A DNA stretch of 64,000 nt from Aequoribacter sp003520285 (GTDB taxonomy: Bacteria > Pseudomonadota > Gammaproteobacteria > Pseudomonadales > Halieaceae). Below are positions 1 to 8,716 of this stretch, piece after piece. The first letter of the stretch is position 1, and every line of letters starts with the position of its first letter. The stretch covers positions 1 through 64,000 of the forward strand of contig CAXAAR010000002.1 of the NCBI GenBank assembly GCA_963966765.1, written 5' to 3'. The notes below the pieces were generated by a model that was given only the letters and a program-made list of their open reading frames with translations, made no database searches and had not been told where the DNA came from. The position numbers and the translations under genes are program-made.

Positions 1-1094
1 ACCTCGAGCAGTTTCTGCTCATGCATCTGCAGCGAACAGTCTCGACCGCCCAGGGTGATCGACCAGTGCCCATTGCCAACCACTTGAATTTCTTGATGCC
101 GAGTAGTTTCGATATTGAGCTCTACTAGAACATTTTTATTGTCACCGACCCCCGTAGCCTTAACTTCATTCAGTATTTCTCGAATCAACTCAGGTGTTTT
201 GGCGGCAGCCAATTGGATCCGTTCGCTTTGAGATCCCGAGTAAGCAGTGGGCGCAGCGAGAATACGCTGACCTTTCCCTCCGCCACCAGAGATCGCTTTC
301 AAACGTATACGATTATCAGGGTAGTCGCTGCACATGGTTTCAACGGCTTGTGTGAGCGTCTCGCTGAGCTCTTCCACCGTATAAAGATCGAGGCCCTTGT
401 CATAGGCCGCTTGTAACACGCTATCCGCTTTATCTTCTAAACTGATGTTTGCGTCTTCGAGAAGATCACTGGACAAGTCAAGGCCGTGCTCACGCACAAC
501 TTGTTTGAGAGCTGCGACATCGGGATATTTGCGCAGCAAAGTCAGCGCCGTGCCATTATCAATCCCAGGAGTCACGCTGACACCCACCTTCAGTGCCGTG
601 CGCTTTGCTTCGTCTTTCAAACCTGCATCATGAACCGTTCTTGAACAAGGGCCGATAAAATTCAGACCCGCACGTTCCATCGCAGCCACCATCGCTTGGT
701 CCTCGGCCATAAAACCGTAACCCGCGAAAATAGCGTTGTAATCATTGGCTTTGGCGATATCGATGATCTGCTGGATGCGCTGCTCACGCTCTTCTTTATT
801 GGCACCGGTATAGTCAGGGACACGGTGCACGTGATTCGGATCTCGCATAGCACGCAGCTCAGGGGCCAGCGCATCTTGATAAACGATCGAATCTTTCTCG
901 CTGAGCAAAATACCGAAATGAGTTATCCCCATTTCGGTAAAGACATCCATTACTTCCTTCCGAATTGGGCCTCGACAGATAATGAGTGGTCGCAACTCGC
1001 GGCAATCAAACTGCTTGACCCAAGCCGATGGATGTAAATAGAGCTGTCGCTGTTTGTGAATCAACGCATTGTTTAAGTAGTATTCGTTCGACAC
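1..1094 (-). CDS. Biotin carboxylase-like subunit of an acyl-CoA carboxylase, 3' part cut off by the window edge
   Basis: ATP-dependent carboxylation of biotin, the first half-reaction of acetyl/propionyl-CoA-type carboxylases. The visible 364 residues hold an N-terminal Rossmann-like part (FAGYGFMAED near 123-132, FIGPCS near 146-151), the glycine-rich ATP-grasp loop GGGGKG (270-275) and a block ETTRHQEIQVVGNG (329-342) followed by GGRDCSLQMHEQK, matching the biotin carboxylase core. About 93 residues separate VSVTPG (172-177) from the glycine loop, where usual AccC proteins have about 35, so there is an insertion of roughly 60 residues. The start is GTG at 1094, preceded by AAGGA. The gene follows the carboxyltransferase gene after 33 bp. 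The C-terminus, and any fused biotin carrier domain, lies outside the window. The enzyme class is firm; the acyl-CoA substrate is not. Confidence 0.85.
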   Translation of the reverse strand, partial: MSNEYYLNNALIHKQRQLYLHPSAWVKQFDCRELRPLIICRGPIRKEVMDVFTEMGITHFGILLSEKDSIVYQDALAPELRAMRDPNHVHRVPDYTGANKEEREQRIQQIIDIAKANDYNAIFAGYGFMAEDQAMVAAMERAGLNFIGPCSRTVHDAGLKDEAKRTALKVGVSVTPGIDNGTALTLLRKYPDVAALKQVVREHGLDLSSDLLEDANISLEDKADSVLQAAYDKGLDLYTVEELSETLTQAVETMCSDYPDNRIRLKAISGGGGKGQRILAAPTAYSGSQSERIQLAAAKTPELIREILNEVKATGVGDNKNVLVELNIETTRHQEIQVVGNGHWSITLGGRDCSLQMHEQKLLE

Positions 1095-1127
1095 AGAGGG
1101 TTCCTTTATAGGCAGTTGGCAGCGCGT

Positions 1128-2861
1128 TTAATGGAATTCGCGCTGCACACCAGACAGTGGCTGAGGCGCATAGTGGCGCAAACAAAAGGCCATATGCTCC
1201 CCCAGTACGCTTCGCAAGTCTGAAGGCATCACAATCTGCGAAATTGATCCTAGGCTAAGTGCTTCGTTTGGATTCATCAGCTCGCGCTCGTAACGCTGAG
1301 CCAGGCTCTGCTCCTCGGCTTTAACCCACCCATTGACCAACTCTTGCGCAGCAGCTTGAGCCTCGCTCTGAGAAAGTCCGGCAGCCTGTTGAGCGACTAC
1401 CTCCAGCTGTAGCTTCTGCTTAGCCGATTGACGAATGTTTTTCAGCTCGTCTTTATACACATACTCAACACCCGCCGGGCCCATGACGGCCACGCGCGTT
1501 GTCGGCAAGGCGACAACGAAGTCAGCACCGGTGGCGTAATTGTTATAAGACGCGTATGCGCCGCCAAAAGCGTTTCGGACCAACACAAGGAACCGCGGCG
1601 TTCTCAAGTCGACGATGGCATCGAGCATAGCTCGACCCGCCTGCACAATTCCCCGGCTTTCTTGCTCTTTCCCCGGCAAGAATCCGGTGGTGTCTTCCAG
1701 AAAGATAACCGGAATATTGTACAAGTTGCAGAAGCGGATAAAACGGGCGTTTTTATAGGCCGCATCAACATCAATCTGACCTGAGGCAACTGCTGAATTG
1801 TTGGCGACGAAACCGACCACATTGCCACCCATGCGTCCGAGTGCAGTGATGGTGTTGCGAGCACGTTCAGGTTGAATCTCGAGAAAATCACCATGATCGC
1901 AGAGTTGCTGAATCATAATGGTGATATCAATAGGCGTGTTAAACCCTGTGGGGGAATTGAAGGCCTGTTTTAGCAGAATATCGATATCCCATGTTTTTCT
2001 GCTGAGCGGATCACTGGAACTCTGGACCGGCGCGAACTCGCCCGAATGGCTCGGTAGATAATTGAGTAGTTCACGCACTTTTCTCAGTGCCGCGACCTCG
2101 TCTTTAACGACGAAATCGGTGACACCGCTCTGCGAGTGGACACTGGGGCCACCAAGCTCGTCTGGCGTGACGTCTTCACCTAGCACGGATTTCACAACTC
2201 CCGGCCCTGTCAGACCAAAGAAAGTCTCGTTAGGCTGAATCAAAAAACTACCCTGCCGTGGCAGATAAGAGCCGCCGCCCGCGTTGAATCCAAACATGCA
2301 CATGATACTGGGTACGACCCCCGAAATTTTACGCAGCGCCGTGAACGCATCGGCATAGCCGTCGAGGCCACCCACGCCGGCCGGAATAAAAGCACCTGCG
2401 GAATCATTCAAACCCACCAGAGGAATTTTGCGCTGAGCCGCGAATTCGAATAGTCGCGCCAGCTTTTTACCGTTGGTCGCGTCCATTGAGCCAGCGCGGA
2501 CGGTAAAATCGTGGCCATAAACTGCAACATCACGGCCATTGACCTGTATCAGCCCTGTTACGAGCGATGCGCCGTCTAAATTTGGCCCCCAGTTCTGATA
2601 AAAAATAGTCGCCGGGCCATCGCTCAAGCATTTGATTCGCTCCCAAATGGTCATTCTATTTTTTTGATGCTGACGCATGATCGACTTGGTGCCGGCAGCA
2701 CGGAATGGCTTTTGCTGGAGTTGCCAGGCTGCCTTGAGCGACTCTTCATAGAGCCCCGGCTCTGAGGCTATGGCGCCGGGTACTGAAAACGCTTGCGAGC
2801 GCTCTTTTTGAAATGGATTCTCGAGCGTGGGCTCTAGTGTTCTAGAACGTTGTTTCGACAT
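1128..2861 (-). CDS. Acyl-CoA carboxylase carboxyltransferase subunit (propionyl-CoA carboxylase beta-like)
   Basis: Transfers the carboxyl group from carboxybiotin to an acyl-CoA. The 577 residues span both crotonase-like halves: the N half has GLNDSAGAFIPAGVGGLDGYADAF and the C half has GTGADF-like text, here ATGADFVVALPTTRVAVMGP. Both are typical of single-chain biotin-dependent carboxyltransferases of the PccB/AccD type. Compared with usual PccB (about 510 residues) there is a polar N-terminal extension of about 70 residues with no recognised domain. The start ATG has AGAGAG upstream. It is the first gene of a two-gene unit with the biotin carboxylase. A minus-strand promoter candidate lies about 100 bp upstream. 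The substrate (acetyl-, propionyl- or other acyl-CoA) cannot be read from the sequence. Confidence 0.9.
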   Translation of the reverse strand: MSKQRSRTLEPTLENPFQKERSQAFSVPGAIASEPGLYEESLKAAWQLQQKPFRAAGTKSIMRQHQKNRMTIWERIKCLSDGPATIFYQNWGPNLDGASLVTGLIQVNGRDVAVYGHDFTVRAGSMDATNGKKLARLFEFAAQRKIPLVGLNDSAGAFIPAGVGGLDGYADAFTALRKISGVVPSIMCMFGFNAGGGSYLPRQGSFLIQPNETFFGLTGPGVVKSVLGEDVTPDELGGPSVHSQSGVTDFVVKDEVAALRKVRELLNYLPSHSGEFAPVQSSSDPLSRKTWDIDILLKQAFNSPTGFNTPIDITIMIQQLCDHGDFLEIQPERARNTITALGRMGGNVVGFVANNSAVASGQIDVDAAYKNARFIRFCNLYNIPVIFLEDTTGFLPGKEQESRGIVQAGRAMLDAIVDLRTPRFLVLVRNAFGGAYASYNNYATGADFVVALPTTRVAVMGPAGVEYVYKDELKNIRQSAKQKLQLEVVAQQAAGLSQSEAQAAAQELVNGWVKAEEQSLAQRYERELMNPNEALSLGSISQIVMPSDLRSVLGEHMAFCLRHYAPQPLSGVQREFH

Positions 2862-2957
2862 CTCGCGGCTCTCTTGTGTGTCTTGTCTTAAGTGGCGCGT
2901 CCGACCAAAATGACGCTTGGCTGATGCACTGATAATTGGCTTGTATCCCAGGCGATC

Positions 2958-2985
2958 ACACTACCGCAAACCGGTGAAAAGTCAA
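2958..2985 (-). promoter_or_regulatory. Candidate sigma-70 promoter for the acyl-CoA carboxylase genes
   Basis: On the minus strand TTGACT (2980-2985) and TAGTGT (2958-2963) are separated by 16 bp. The -35 is strong, the -10 weak. It lies in the 231-bp gap between the divergent carboxyltransferase and pabB genes. No equally good plus-strand promoter for pabB was seen. Confidence 0.35.
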
Positions 2986-3092
2986 TTTGTGACCTATTTA
3001 TGCGACTGGTTCTGTAGCCCAAATGGCTTAGATCCTTGGTCTTTTTTATCACCTTACGCTACTGTACTCCCTAACAGAGTTACGAGTTCTTT

Positions 3093-4436
3093 ATGCGCGT
3101 TCCAAACGTTGAATGTCTCCCCTACTCCACTGATACCATAGCGCTTGCTGAACTTTTAAGCGAGCGAGAGGGTTTTGTGTTTCTGGACAGCGCCAGCGCT
3201 TCGTCTGCGAACCAAGGTCTTGATATTCTGACGTGCCTGCCAGAGCAGATTATTGAGTGTCAAAGCACACATCCTGACGATACAGAGGCTTTCTTTCGAA
3301 GCTGGACTTCTGCCTATTTGCGCCGCCGAAATGCAGCGACCTTAGAGTACCCCTTTACCGGTGGATGGATCGGCGCGTTAAGCTATGATCTCGGTGAATC
3401 ATTGGTCGGTATTCGACGCGGCATCGAACACCAAACTCAAGCGGTTGCCTTCGCCGCTTACTACGCTTGGGCACTCGTGATCGACCACACTCACAAAAAG
3501 TGTCTATGGGTCGATGATGGCACTGATTTGGGCTCAGAAATACGGTCTATCAAGCAGAGCATAGCCGCTATATTAAGCGTGCCGCAGCGTACCGAGACCC
3601 TTGATCAGAAGCCATTGTCTCTGGCATGGACGCCCGTGGCCGATCGCCAGCATTACGAGACCAACTTCGAGCGCATACGCAGTTATCTGGTCGCGGGCGA
3701 TTGTTACCAGATTAACTATGCACAGGCGTTCCGTTGCCAACTCACGGATTCATGGCATGCCTACAAGACCCTGCGAACACGGAACGCCGGTCCTTACAGC
3801 GCGTGCTTGTTGAATAGCCCGCTTGCCGACATTTTATGCTTTTCACCGGAGCTCTTTATCGAGGTGAATGGGCGGGACGTAAAGACTCGCCCCATTAAAG
3901 GGACTGCGAGCCGGCACCGAGATCCGCAACGTGATCAAGAAGAGGCGGATCAGCTGCTGGGATCGTCTAAAAATCGAGCCGAGAACGTAATGATAGTTGA
4001 CTTGCTCCGCAACGACCTTGGTCGAGTTTGTGAGCCCGGTTCAGTTCAAACAACTGCCTTATGTGAACTCACCTCTTACCCCACAGTGCATCATTTAACC
4101 AGCGAAGTCGTTGGCAAACTCAGGGCCGATCAAACACCGATCTCGCTGCTTGAAGGCAGTTTCCCCGGGGGGTCCATTACCGGCGCGCCCAAAAAACGAG
4201 CCATGCAAATTATCAGGGAACTAGAACCTGAACCAAGGGGGATATACTGCGGAACGATTTTTGCGCTGAGTAATGACGGGCAGCTCAGAAGTAATATCTG
4301 CATTCGAACTATTAGCGTATCTATGAGCAACGCCACCGTCTGGGGCGGTGGCGGGATTGTTTGGGATTCTACCTGCGGATCGGAATATCGAGAAACCCTG
4401 CAGAAACTGTCGAAGATACTCTCTAGCGCAGACTAG
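3093..4436 (+). CDS. pabB: Aminodeoxychorismate synthase component I
   Basis: Makes 4-amino-4-deoxychorismate from chorismate for folate synthesis, together with a PabA glutaminase encoded elsewhere. The 447 residues match the chorismate-binding enzyme fold: an N-terminal Anth_synt_I-like part, then the catalytic part from about residue 180. The motif PIKGTA (267-272) carries Lys269, the residue that distinguishes PabB from TrpE (PIAGT). GSFPGGSITGAPKKRAMQII and RSNICIRT are also typical. The ribosome site is weak. It converges with thrH, and the two stop codons overlap in the four bases CTAG (4433-4436). No partner gene lies next to it. Confidence 0.93.
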   Translation: MRVPNVECLPYSTDTIALAELLSEREGFVFLDSASASSANQGLDILTCLPEQIIECQSTHPDDTEAFFRSWTSAYLRRRNAATLEYPFTGGWIGALSYDLGESLVGIRRGIEHQTQAVAFAAYYAWALVIDHTHKKCLWVDDGTDLGSEIRSIKQSIAAILSVPQRTETLDQKPLSLAWTPVADRQHYETNFERIRSYLVAGDCYQINYAQAFRCQLTDSWHAYKTLRTRNAGPYSACLLNSPLADILCFSPELFIEVNGRDVKTRPIKGTASRHRDPQRDQEEADQLLGSSKNRAENVMIVDLLRNDLGRVCEPGSVQTTALCELTSYPTVHHLTSEVVGKLRADQTPISLLEGSFPGGSITGAPKKRAMQIIRELEPEPRGIYCGTIFALSNDGQLRSNICIRTISVSMSNATVWGGGGIVWDSTCGSEYRETLQKLSKILSSAD

Positions 4437-5050
4437 AGAGTGATCTCTCGCTCGCTCGCTTCTGCTATGAGTCGCTGTAAATCCTGATACTCATCAACCG
4501 CTTGGAATTGAGGAAATTCCTCTTTGACCTTACTGGGCGCGTGAAACAAGAATCCAACATCCGCCTCAGCCAACATTGAGGTGTCATTATACGAATCACC
4601 AGCAGCAAAGATGCGGTAATTCAGGGAATGCAGTGCTTGCACAGCCGCTCTTTTAGGATCCTTTTGTCGCAGGTGATAATCAACGACGATGCCATTTTCG
4701 TCTGTCTCTAATCGATGACAGAGCAATGTCGGCCATCCGAGCTGCTTCATTAGCGGGGCTGAAAACTCATAAAAAGTATCGCTCAGAATAATGACTTGGA
4801 AGTTGCGATTGAGCCAGTCTACGAAGGCCTTGGCGCCCGGCAGCGGTTCAAGAGTGGCAATCACAGCTTGAATGTCTTGCAGGGTTAAACCGTGATCCTT
4901 CAGGATTTGTAATCGATAGCGCATTAATACGTCGTAATCAGGCTCATCACGAGTGGTTTTTTTAAGGCTCTCAATGCCTGTTTTCTCTGCGAACGCAATC
5001 CAAATCTCAGGGATGAGTACCCCTTCCAAATCGAGACACACTAATTCCAC
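4433..5050 (-). CDS. thrH: Phosphoserine phosphatase / homoserine phosphotransferase ThrH
   Basis: HAD-family enzyme that dephosphorylates phosphoserine and can transfer the phosphate to homoserine, linking serine and threonine synthesis. The motifs are the nucleophile DLEG (Asp7), SDTFYEF and GDSYND for Mg binding, in a 205-residue protein, the usual ThrH length. I chose GTG at 5050 because AAGGAG lies six bases upstream and the result, beginning MELVCLDLEG, aligns end to end with Pseudomonas ThrH. A TTG at 5056 would sit directly against the ribosome site. It lies 20 bp downstream of cysB on the same strand, so probably in one transcript, and converges with pabB with a 4-bp overlap. Confidence 0.92.
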   Translation of the reverse strand: MELVCLDLEGVLIPEIWIAFAEKTGIESLKKTTRDEPDYDVLMRYRLQILKDHGLTLQDIQAVIATLEPLPGAKAFVDWLNRNFQVIILSDTFYEFSAPLMKQLGWPTLLCHRLETDENGIVVDYHLRQKDPKRAAVQALHSLNYRIFAAGDSYNDTSMLAEADVGFLFHAPSKVKEEFPQFQAVDEYQDLQRLIAEASEREITL

Positions 5051-5070
5051 GGACAACTCCTTCTGAATAA

Positions 5071-6045
5071 CTAAAGATTGGGCAACTCTATTCCTGCAAA
5101 TAATCGGCTCAGTGTGTCTTTGTCGCCGCTTTGTAAAGCCAATGCCACTCGATCACGGGTTAAGTGAGGTGCAAACAGCTCGATAAATTCATACATAAAT
5201 GATCGCACAAAGGTTCCCCGGCGGCACCCAATGCTGGTAATGCTGGGCTCAAATAAGTGTCCAGCAGGCAGTGCAACGAGATCATCATCGATGAGCTCCT
5301 CGTACGCCATATGCGCAACGATACCAATACCCAGCCCCAAACGGACATAGGTCTTGATCACGTCGGCATCAGCAGCCGTAAAAACAACGTGTGGGGTGAT
5401 GTTCTGCTGTTGAAAGGCTTGGTCTAGCTTGGAACGCCCGGTGAACCCAAAGACGTATGTCACGATAGGATAGCGAGCGACAGCTTCTAACGAAACTCGA
5501 CGTTCTTCTGTGAGAGGATGTCCTTTTGGCACCAAAATACATCGATTCCATCTATAGCACGGCATCATGATCAAGTTGTCGTAAAGCTCTAACGCCTCGG
5601 TCGCGATGGCGAAATCGGCCCGACCCTCAGCCGCCATTTCCGAGATCTGGGTAGGCGTACCTTGCTGCATCGTTAATGTAACGTTGGGGTATTTTGCGAT
5701 GAATTGAGTGATAACCCGAGGCAACACATAGCGTGCTTGCGTGTGCGTAGTGGCGATACTCAGTGTGCCCTTAGTGTCGTCGGCGAAGTCACGAGCCGCC
5801 TGTTTAATACCATCGACGCGCTGCAGAATTTCGCCTGCGGCATCAACGATCAATTTGCCGGCGGGTGTGATCTCGGTCAGATGTTTCCCGCTCCGAGCAA
5901 AGATCTCGACGCCGAGCTCATCTTCAAGCATCCGAATTTGTTTGCTGATGCCGGGTTGAGAGGTAAACAGACTCTGCGCGGTCGCCGACACATTGAGGTC
6001 GTGATGAGCGACTTCCCAAATATATCTTAGCTGCTGTAGCTTCAA
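5071..6045 (-). CDS. cysB: LysR-family transcriptional regulator CysB
   Basis: Activator of cysteine biosynthesis and sulfate assimilation genes that senses N-acetylserine. The 324 residues equal the family length. The N-terminal helix-turn-helix (about 1-60, with SATAQSLFTSQPGISKQI) and the effector domain (TLSIATTHTQARYVLPRVI, from about 95) are both clear. The start codon is TTG at 6045, with AGAGG five bases upstream. The start is supported by MKLQQLRYIWEV, the conserved first residues of CysB. thrH follows closely. The upstream gap to the 5'-nucleotidase is only 67 bp and contains A+T-rich stretches (TATAAC near 6070 on the minus strand) that may hold its promoter. Confidence 0.95.
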   Translation of the reverse strand: MKLQQLRYIWEVAHHDLNVSATAQSLFTSQPGISKQIRMLEDELGVEIFARSGKHLTEITPAGKLIVDAAGEILQRVDGIKQAARDFADDTKGTLSIATTHTQARYVLPRVITQFIAKYPNVTLTMQQGTPTQISEMAAEGRADFAIATEALELYDNLIMMPCYRWNRCILVPKGHPLTEERRVSLEAVARYPIVTYVFGFTGRSKLDQAFQQQNITPHVVFTAADADVIKTYVRLGLGIGIVAHMAYEELIDDDLVALPAGHLFEPSITSIGCRRGTFVRSFMYEFIELFAPHLTRDRVALALQSGDKDTLSRLFAGIELPNL

Positions 6046-6112
6046 TCTGACCTCTCATCCGATCTTGGTTATAACAGTTTGCTATAGAGCGCCATTGTTG
6101 GCTACGATTTTG

Positions 6113-7009
6113 TTATGAAGCATCGTCTTGTCTTTGATTCGCAACGCCGTGCGGCACATGTCCTGTTGTCACGTGGGCGCTAGCAGCTTCACAGTGCACC
6201 GCTTGGTCATCAAAAAACACATCGGCCTGATAAGCCTGCAGGAATGCAGACTTATCCATTCCACCCAGAAAAATCGACTCATCAATACGAACATTCCATG
6301 CCCGTAAAGTTCGGATAACTCGTTCATGCGCTGGAGCAGAACGGGCAGTCACTAGGGCAGTGCGAATCACGGACGCTGTTGCTGGCACCGTCTGTTGAAG
6401 CTCATGCAAAGCTCTCAGGAAGCCGCGGAACGGCCCCCCTGACAGAGGTTCTTTCGCAGACGCGCGCTCAGACTGAGCGAAAGCGGCAAGACCCTCTGAT
6501 TTGTATACCCTTTCCGCCTCATCCGAGAACAAGACGGCGTCGCCATCGAACGCAATTCGCAGCTGCGGATGTTTGGATTCGGTTGTCCCATGAGACACCA
6601 GTGTTGCTGCCGCAACGCCGTTGTCGAGTGCGGCGCGCACATCATCGGATTCAGTAGACAAGAACAGGTGGCAACCAAAAGCGGTAATGTAGCGCCAGGG
6701 CGATTCCCCGCCACAAAAAGCGGCCCGAGTAATCGGCAAATTATGGTGTTCGATCGAATTGAATACCCGAAGACCGGTATCTGCGCTGTTTCTTGATAGC
6801 AGCACTACTTCCACACCGGCATCAAATTGAGCGTTCAAGCCCAGCAATTTCCGAACAAAACCAAACGCCTCACCCGGCGCCAGCGGTTCATCTTCGTGCT
6901 CTATCTGATACGCCGCGTAGGCATCGAGCCCCTGCTGCTCGAAGACTTGATGGCTCTCACTCATGTCAAATAGAGCTCGAGACGATATCGCAATAACGAG
7001 CCGCGGCAT
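6113..7009 (-). CDS. Cytosolic 5'-nucleotidase, NT5C1 family
   Basis: Predicted to hydrolyse nucleoside 5'-monophosphates. The 298 residues match the 5_nucleotid family known from vertebrate NT5C1A and many proteobacteria: N-terminal LVIAISSRALFDM, VVLLSRNSADTGLRVFNSI, the block RAAFCGGESPWRYITAF, IAFDGDAVLFSDEAERV near the middle, and FLGGMDKSAFLQAYQADVFFDDQAVHCE near the end. HAD-like acidic residues are present in FDGD and FFDDQ. It follows yajC after 6 bp and is probably co-transcribed with it. The substrate is not known from sequence. Confidence 0.88.
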   Translation of the reverse strand: MPRLVIAISSRALFDMSESHQVFEQQGLDAYAAYQIEHEDEPLAPGEAFGFVRKLLGLNAQFDAGVEVVLLSRNSADTGLRVFNSIEHHNLPITRAAFCGGESPWRYITAFGCHLFLSTESDDVRAALDNGVAAATLVSHGTTESKHPQLRIAFDGDAVLFSDEAERVYKSEGLAAFAQSERASAKEPLSGGPFRGFLRALHELQQTVPATASVIRTALVTARSAPAHERVIRTLRAWNVRIDESIFLGGMDKSAFLQAYQADVFFDDQAVHCEAASAHVTTGHVPHGVANQRQDDAS

Positions 7010-7015
7010 GAACTT

Positions 7016-7360
7016 TTAGCCTTCGGCGCCAATATTTTTGAGCGTACCCTTGGGTAAAACTGCGTGAACGTGCACGCGCTGGAATTTCATATCGACTTTG
7101 TCGGCCACCGTAATGATCATGTAGCTGTCATCTAACTTCACAACACGACCTAAGATACCTGAGGTGGTCACTATCTCATCACCTTTCGCGAGCCCTGCAA
7201 CCAATTCCTGGTGTTCTTTTTGACGCTTTCGTTGTGGGCGGATCGCAATGAAGTAGAACAGCACAAATAAGCCAACCAGAAAGAAAATCTGGAATAGTTC
7301 GCCGCCAGCGGGAGCCGAGCCCGCAGTTTGGGCGTGTGCATTAGCAATAAAAAAACTCAT
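7016..7360 (-). CDS. yajC: Preprotein translocase accessory subunit YajC
   Basis: Small inner-membrane partner of the SecDF translocon. The 114 residues have a short N-terminal segment, one membrane helix (about 24-42, FQIFFLVGLFVLFYFIAI), the hallmark RPQRKRQKEHQELVAGLAKGDEIVTTSGILGRV and a soluble C-terminal tail. The start ATG has GAGGATC upstream. In most gammaproteobacteria yajC sits between tgt and secD-secF; here the downstream gene is a 5'-nucleotidase and upstream is a non-coding gap. Confidence 0.95.
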   Translation of the reverse strand: MSFFIANAHAQTAGSAPAGGELFQIFFLVGLFVLFYFIAIRPQRKRQKEHQELVAGLAKGDEIVTTSGILGRVVKLDDSYMIITVADKVDMKFQRVHVHAVLPKGTLKNIGAEG

Positions 7361-7776
7361 GTAAGATCCTCAAGCAGTCGTCAGTGATTAATTGTGGCAA
7401 AGCAGTATAACTGGCTGCCCGCATAATACCTCAAATCTGAGTCAAAGTAGCTTCGAAAATGAATCAAAAAGAGACACAACTCGGGTTCGAGTAAGCCACT
7501 TCAACGACCTGAAGCGACATATACCGCCTGGAGACACGTCGAAATTATAGTCAGGTGTAATGGGCTCACAATTATGTAGCGCTCGCAGTTTGGTGTCGTT
7601 AGATCTCCATATAATTCATAAGGTTAAAGGCAATAATTCTAGCTGAGCCACGCATTTGCAAAGATTATCTTAATTCACACTAAGCTTTACATTACCAAAA
7701 GTTTAGACAAAAATGGCGACCGGTTAATACTCGTGCGCTATCACCGTAGGCACAGATCGTTTATTGTGAGGGACTT
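7361..7776. other. 416-bp gap without a recognised gene
   Basis: This lies between the divergent yajC and MarR-family genes. No open frame with coding character, tRNA or strong hairpin with T-run was found. On the minus strand TATACT (7404-7409) with TTGAGG (7429-7434), spaced 19 bp, is a weak candidate yajC promoter. The plus-strand half is A+T-rich between about 7600 and 7710 and probably holds the MarR gene promoter and operator. A small inverted repeat, ACTCG-4-CGAGT, lies near 7479-7492. A small RNA cannot be excluded. Confidence 0.4.
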
Positions 7777-8226
7777 ATGCAAAATTTAGTGCTGCCACGT
7801 ACACTGCTCGCACTTAGCAGAGTGTTTGAAGTGAAAGCTCTGACTGCCCTCCATGCCGCTGGGCACATCAAACTGCGTCGATCTCATTATGCCGTCTTCG
7901 CCTACATCGGGCGCGGCACTGTGCGCGTGTCTGATCTTGCCGAGCGCACCCAGCAAACTCAGCAGGGCATGGGGAAAACGCTAAGAGAACTCGAACAGCT
8001 GGGCTATATCACACGAGCAATCGATGCCACCGACAAGCGTGCCAAAGCGATCAGCTTAACGGCGAGCGGCGAGACTGTGATTGATCTGATGCAGAAAAGC
8101 TTCACAGCCACACGACAGGAACACGCCAAACTGCTAGAACAAGGCGAAAACGATGAGTTGTACGCCTTGCTGGAAAAATTAGTCACAGAAGCCAAGCTCG
8201 ACACGCCCGGCCAGTACTGGTCGTAA
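7777..8226 (+). CDS. MarR-family transcriptional regulator
   Basis: Winged-helix regulator, 149 residues. The DNA-binding region is about residues 35-105: VSDLAERTQQTQQGMGKTLRELEQLGYITRAIDATDKRAKAISLTASG, with the wing motif D-x-D-K-R typical of MarR. Outer helices for dimerisation flank it. The start ATG has GAGGGA upstream. The ligand and targets are unknown. The neighbouring peroxiredoxin gene bcp converges with a 9-bp gap, so it is not an obvious target by divergent arrangement; autoregulation through the long upstream gap is plausible. Confidence 0.85.
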   Translation: MQNLVLPRTLLALSRVFEVKALTALHAAGHIKLRRSHYAVFAYIGRGTVRVSDLAERTQQTQQGMGKTLRELEQLGYITRAIDATDKRAKAISLTASGETVIDLMQKSFTATRQEHAKLLEQGENDELYALLEKLVTEAKLDTPGQYWS

Positions 8227-8235
8227 GCGTCAAAC

Positions 8236-8700
8236 TCAGTCCGCGAGAAGCGTTAACACATCATCGTGATGGGATTTAGTCTTCACCTTATCCATCACAT
8301 GGGTCAAGACGCCATCGGCATTGATAATAAACGTGGTTCTCAGTAAGCCCTCGTATTCTTTCCCCATAAACTGCTTCATACCCCAGCATTGATAAGCACC
8401 TGCAACCGCATGATCCTCGTCGCTTAATAAACTGAATGACAGATCATATTTATCGATGAATTTTTGCAGGCGAGGATAAGGGTCGGGGCTGATACCCAGA
8501 ACCACAGCCCCCCGTGCATTGAACTGGTCGATACTGTCGCGGATACCGCACGCCTGAACCGTGCATCCCGGGGTCATCGCTTTTGGGTAAAAATAAAGAA
8601 CGACAGTTTGCCCCAGAAAATCACTGAGACGGACCACATCCCCTGCTTCATTCGGTAGCGAAAAATCTGGTGCCTGTGTGCCTATTAATGGGTGTGTCAT
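8236..8700 (-). CDS. bcp: Thioredoxin-dependent thiol peroxidase (Bcp/PrxQ family)
   Basis: Peroxiredoxin that reduces hydrogen and organic peroxides. The 154 residues carry the peroxidatic Cys46 in YFYPKAMTPGCTVQACGIRD and the resolving Cys51 five residues on, the usual atypical 2-Cys PrxQ arrangement. TTFIINADG is also typical. The start ATG is preceded by GAGGTA. It lies 16 bp after rmuC and is probably the last gene of the flavin reductase-Nudix-rmuC-bcp row. Confidence 0.93.
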   Translation of the reverse strand: MTHPLIGTQAPDFSLPNEAGDVVRLSDFLGQTVVLYFYPKAMTPGCTVQACGIRDSIDQFNARGAVVLGISPDPYPRLQKFIDKYDLSFSLLSDEDHAVAGAYQCWGMKQFMGKEYEGLLRTTFIINADGVLTHVMDKVKTKSHHDDVLTLLAD

Positions 8701-8716
8701 AGTACCTCACTAATGT

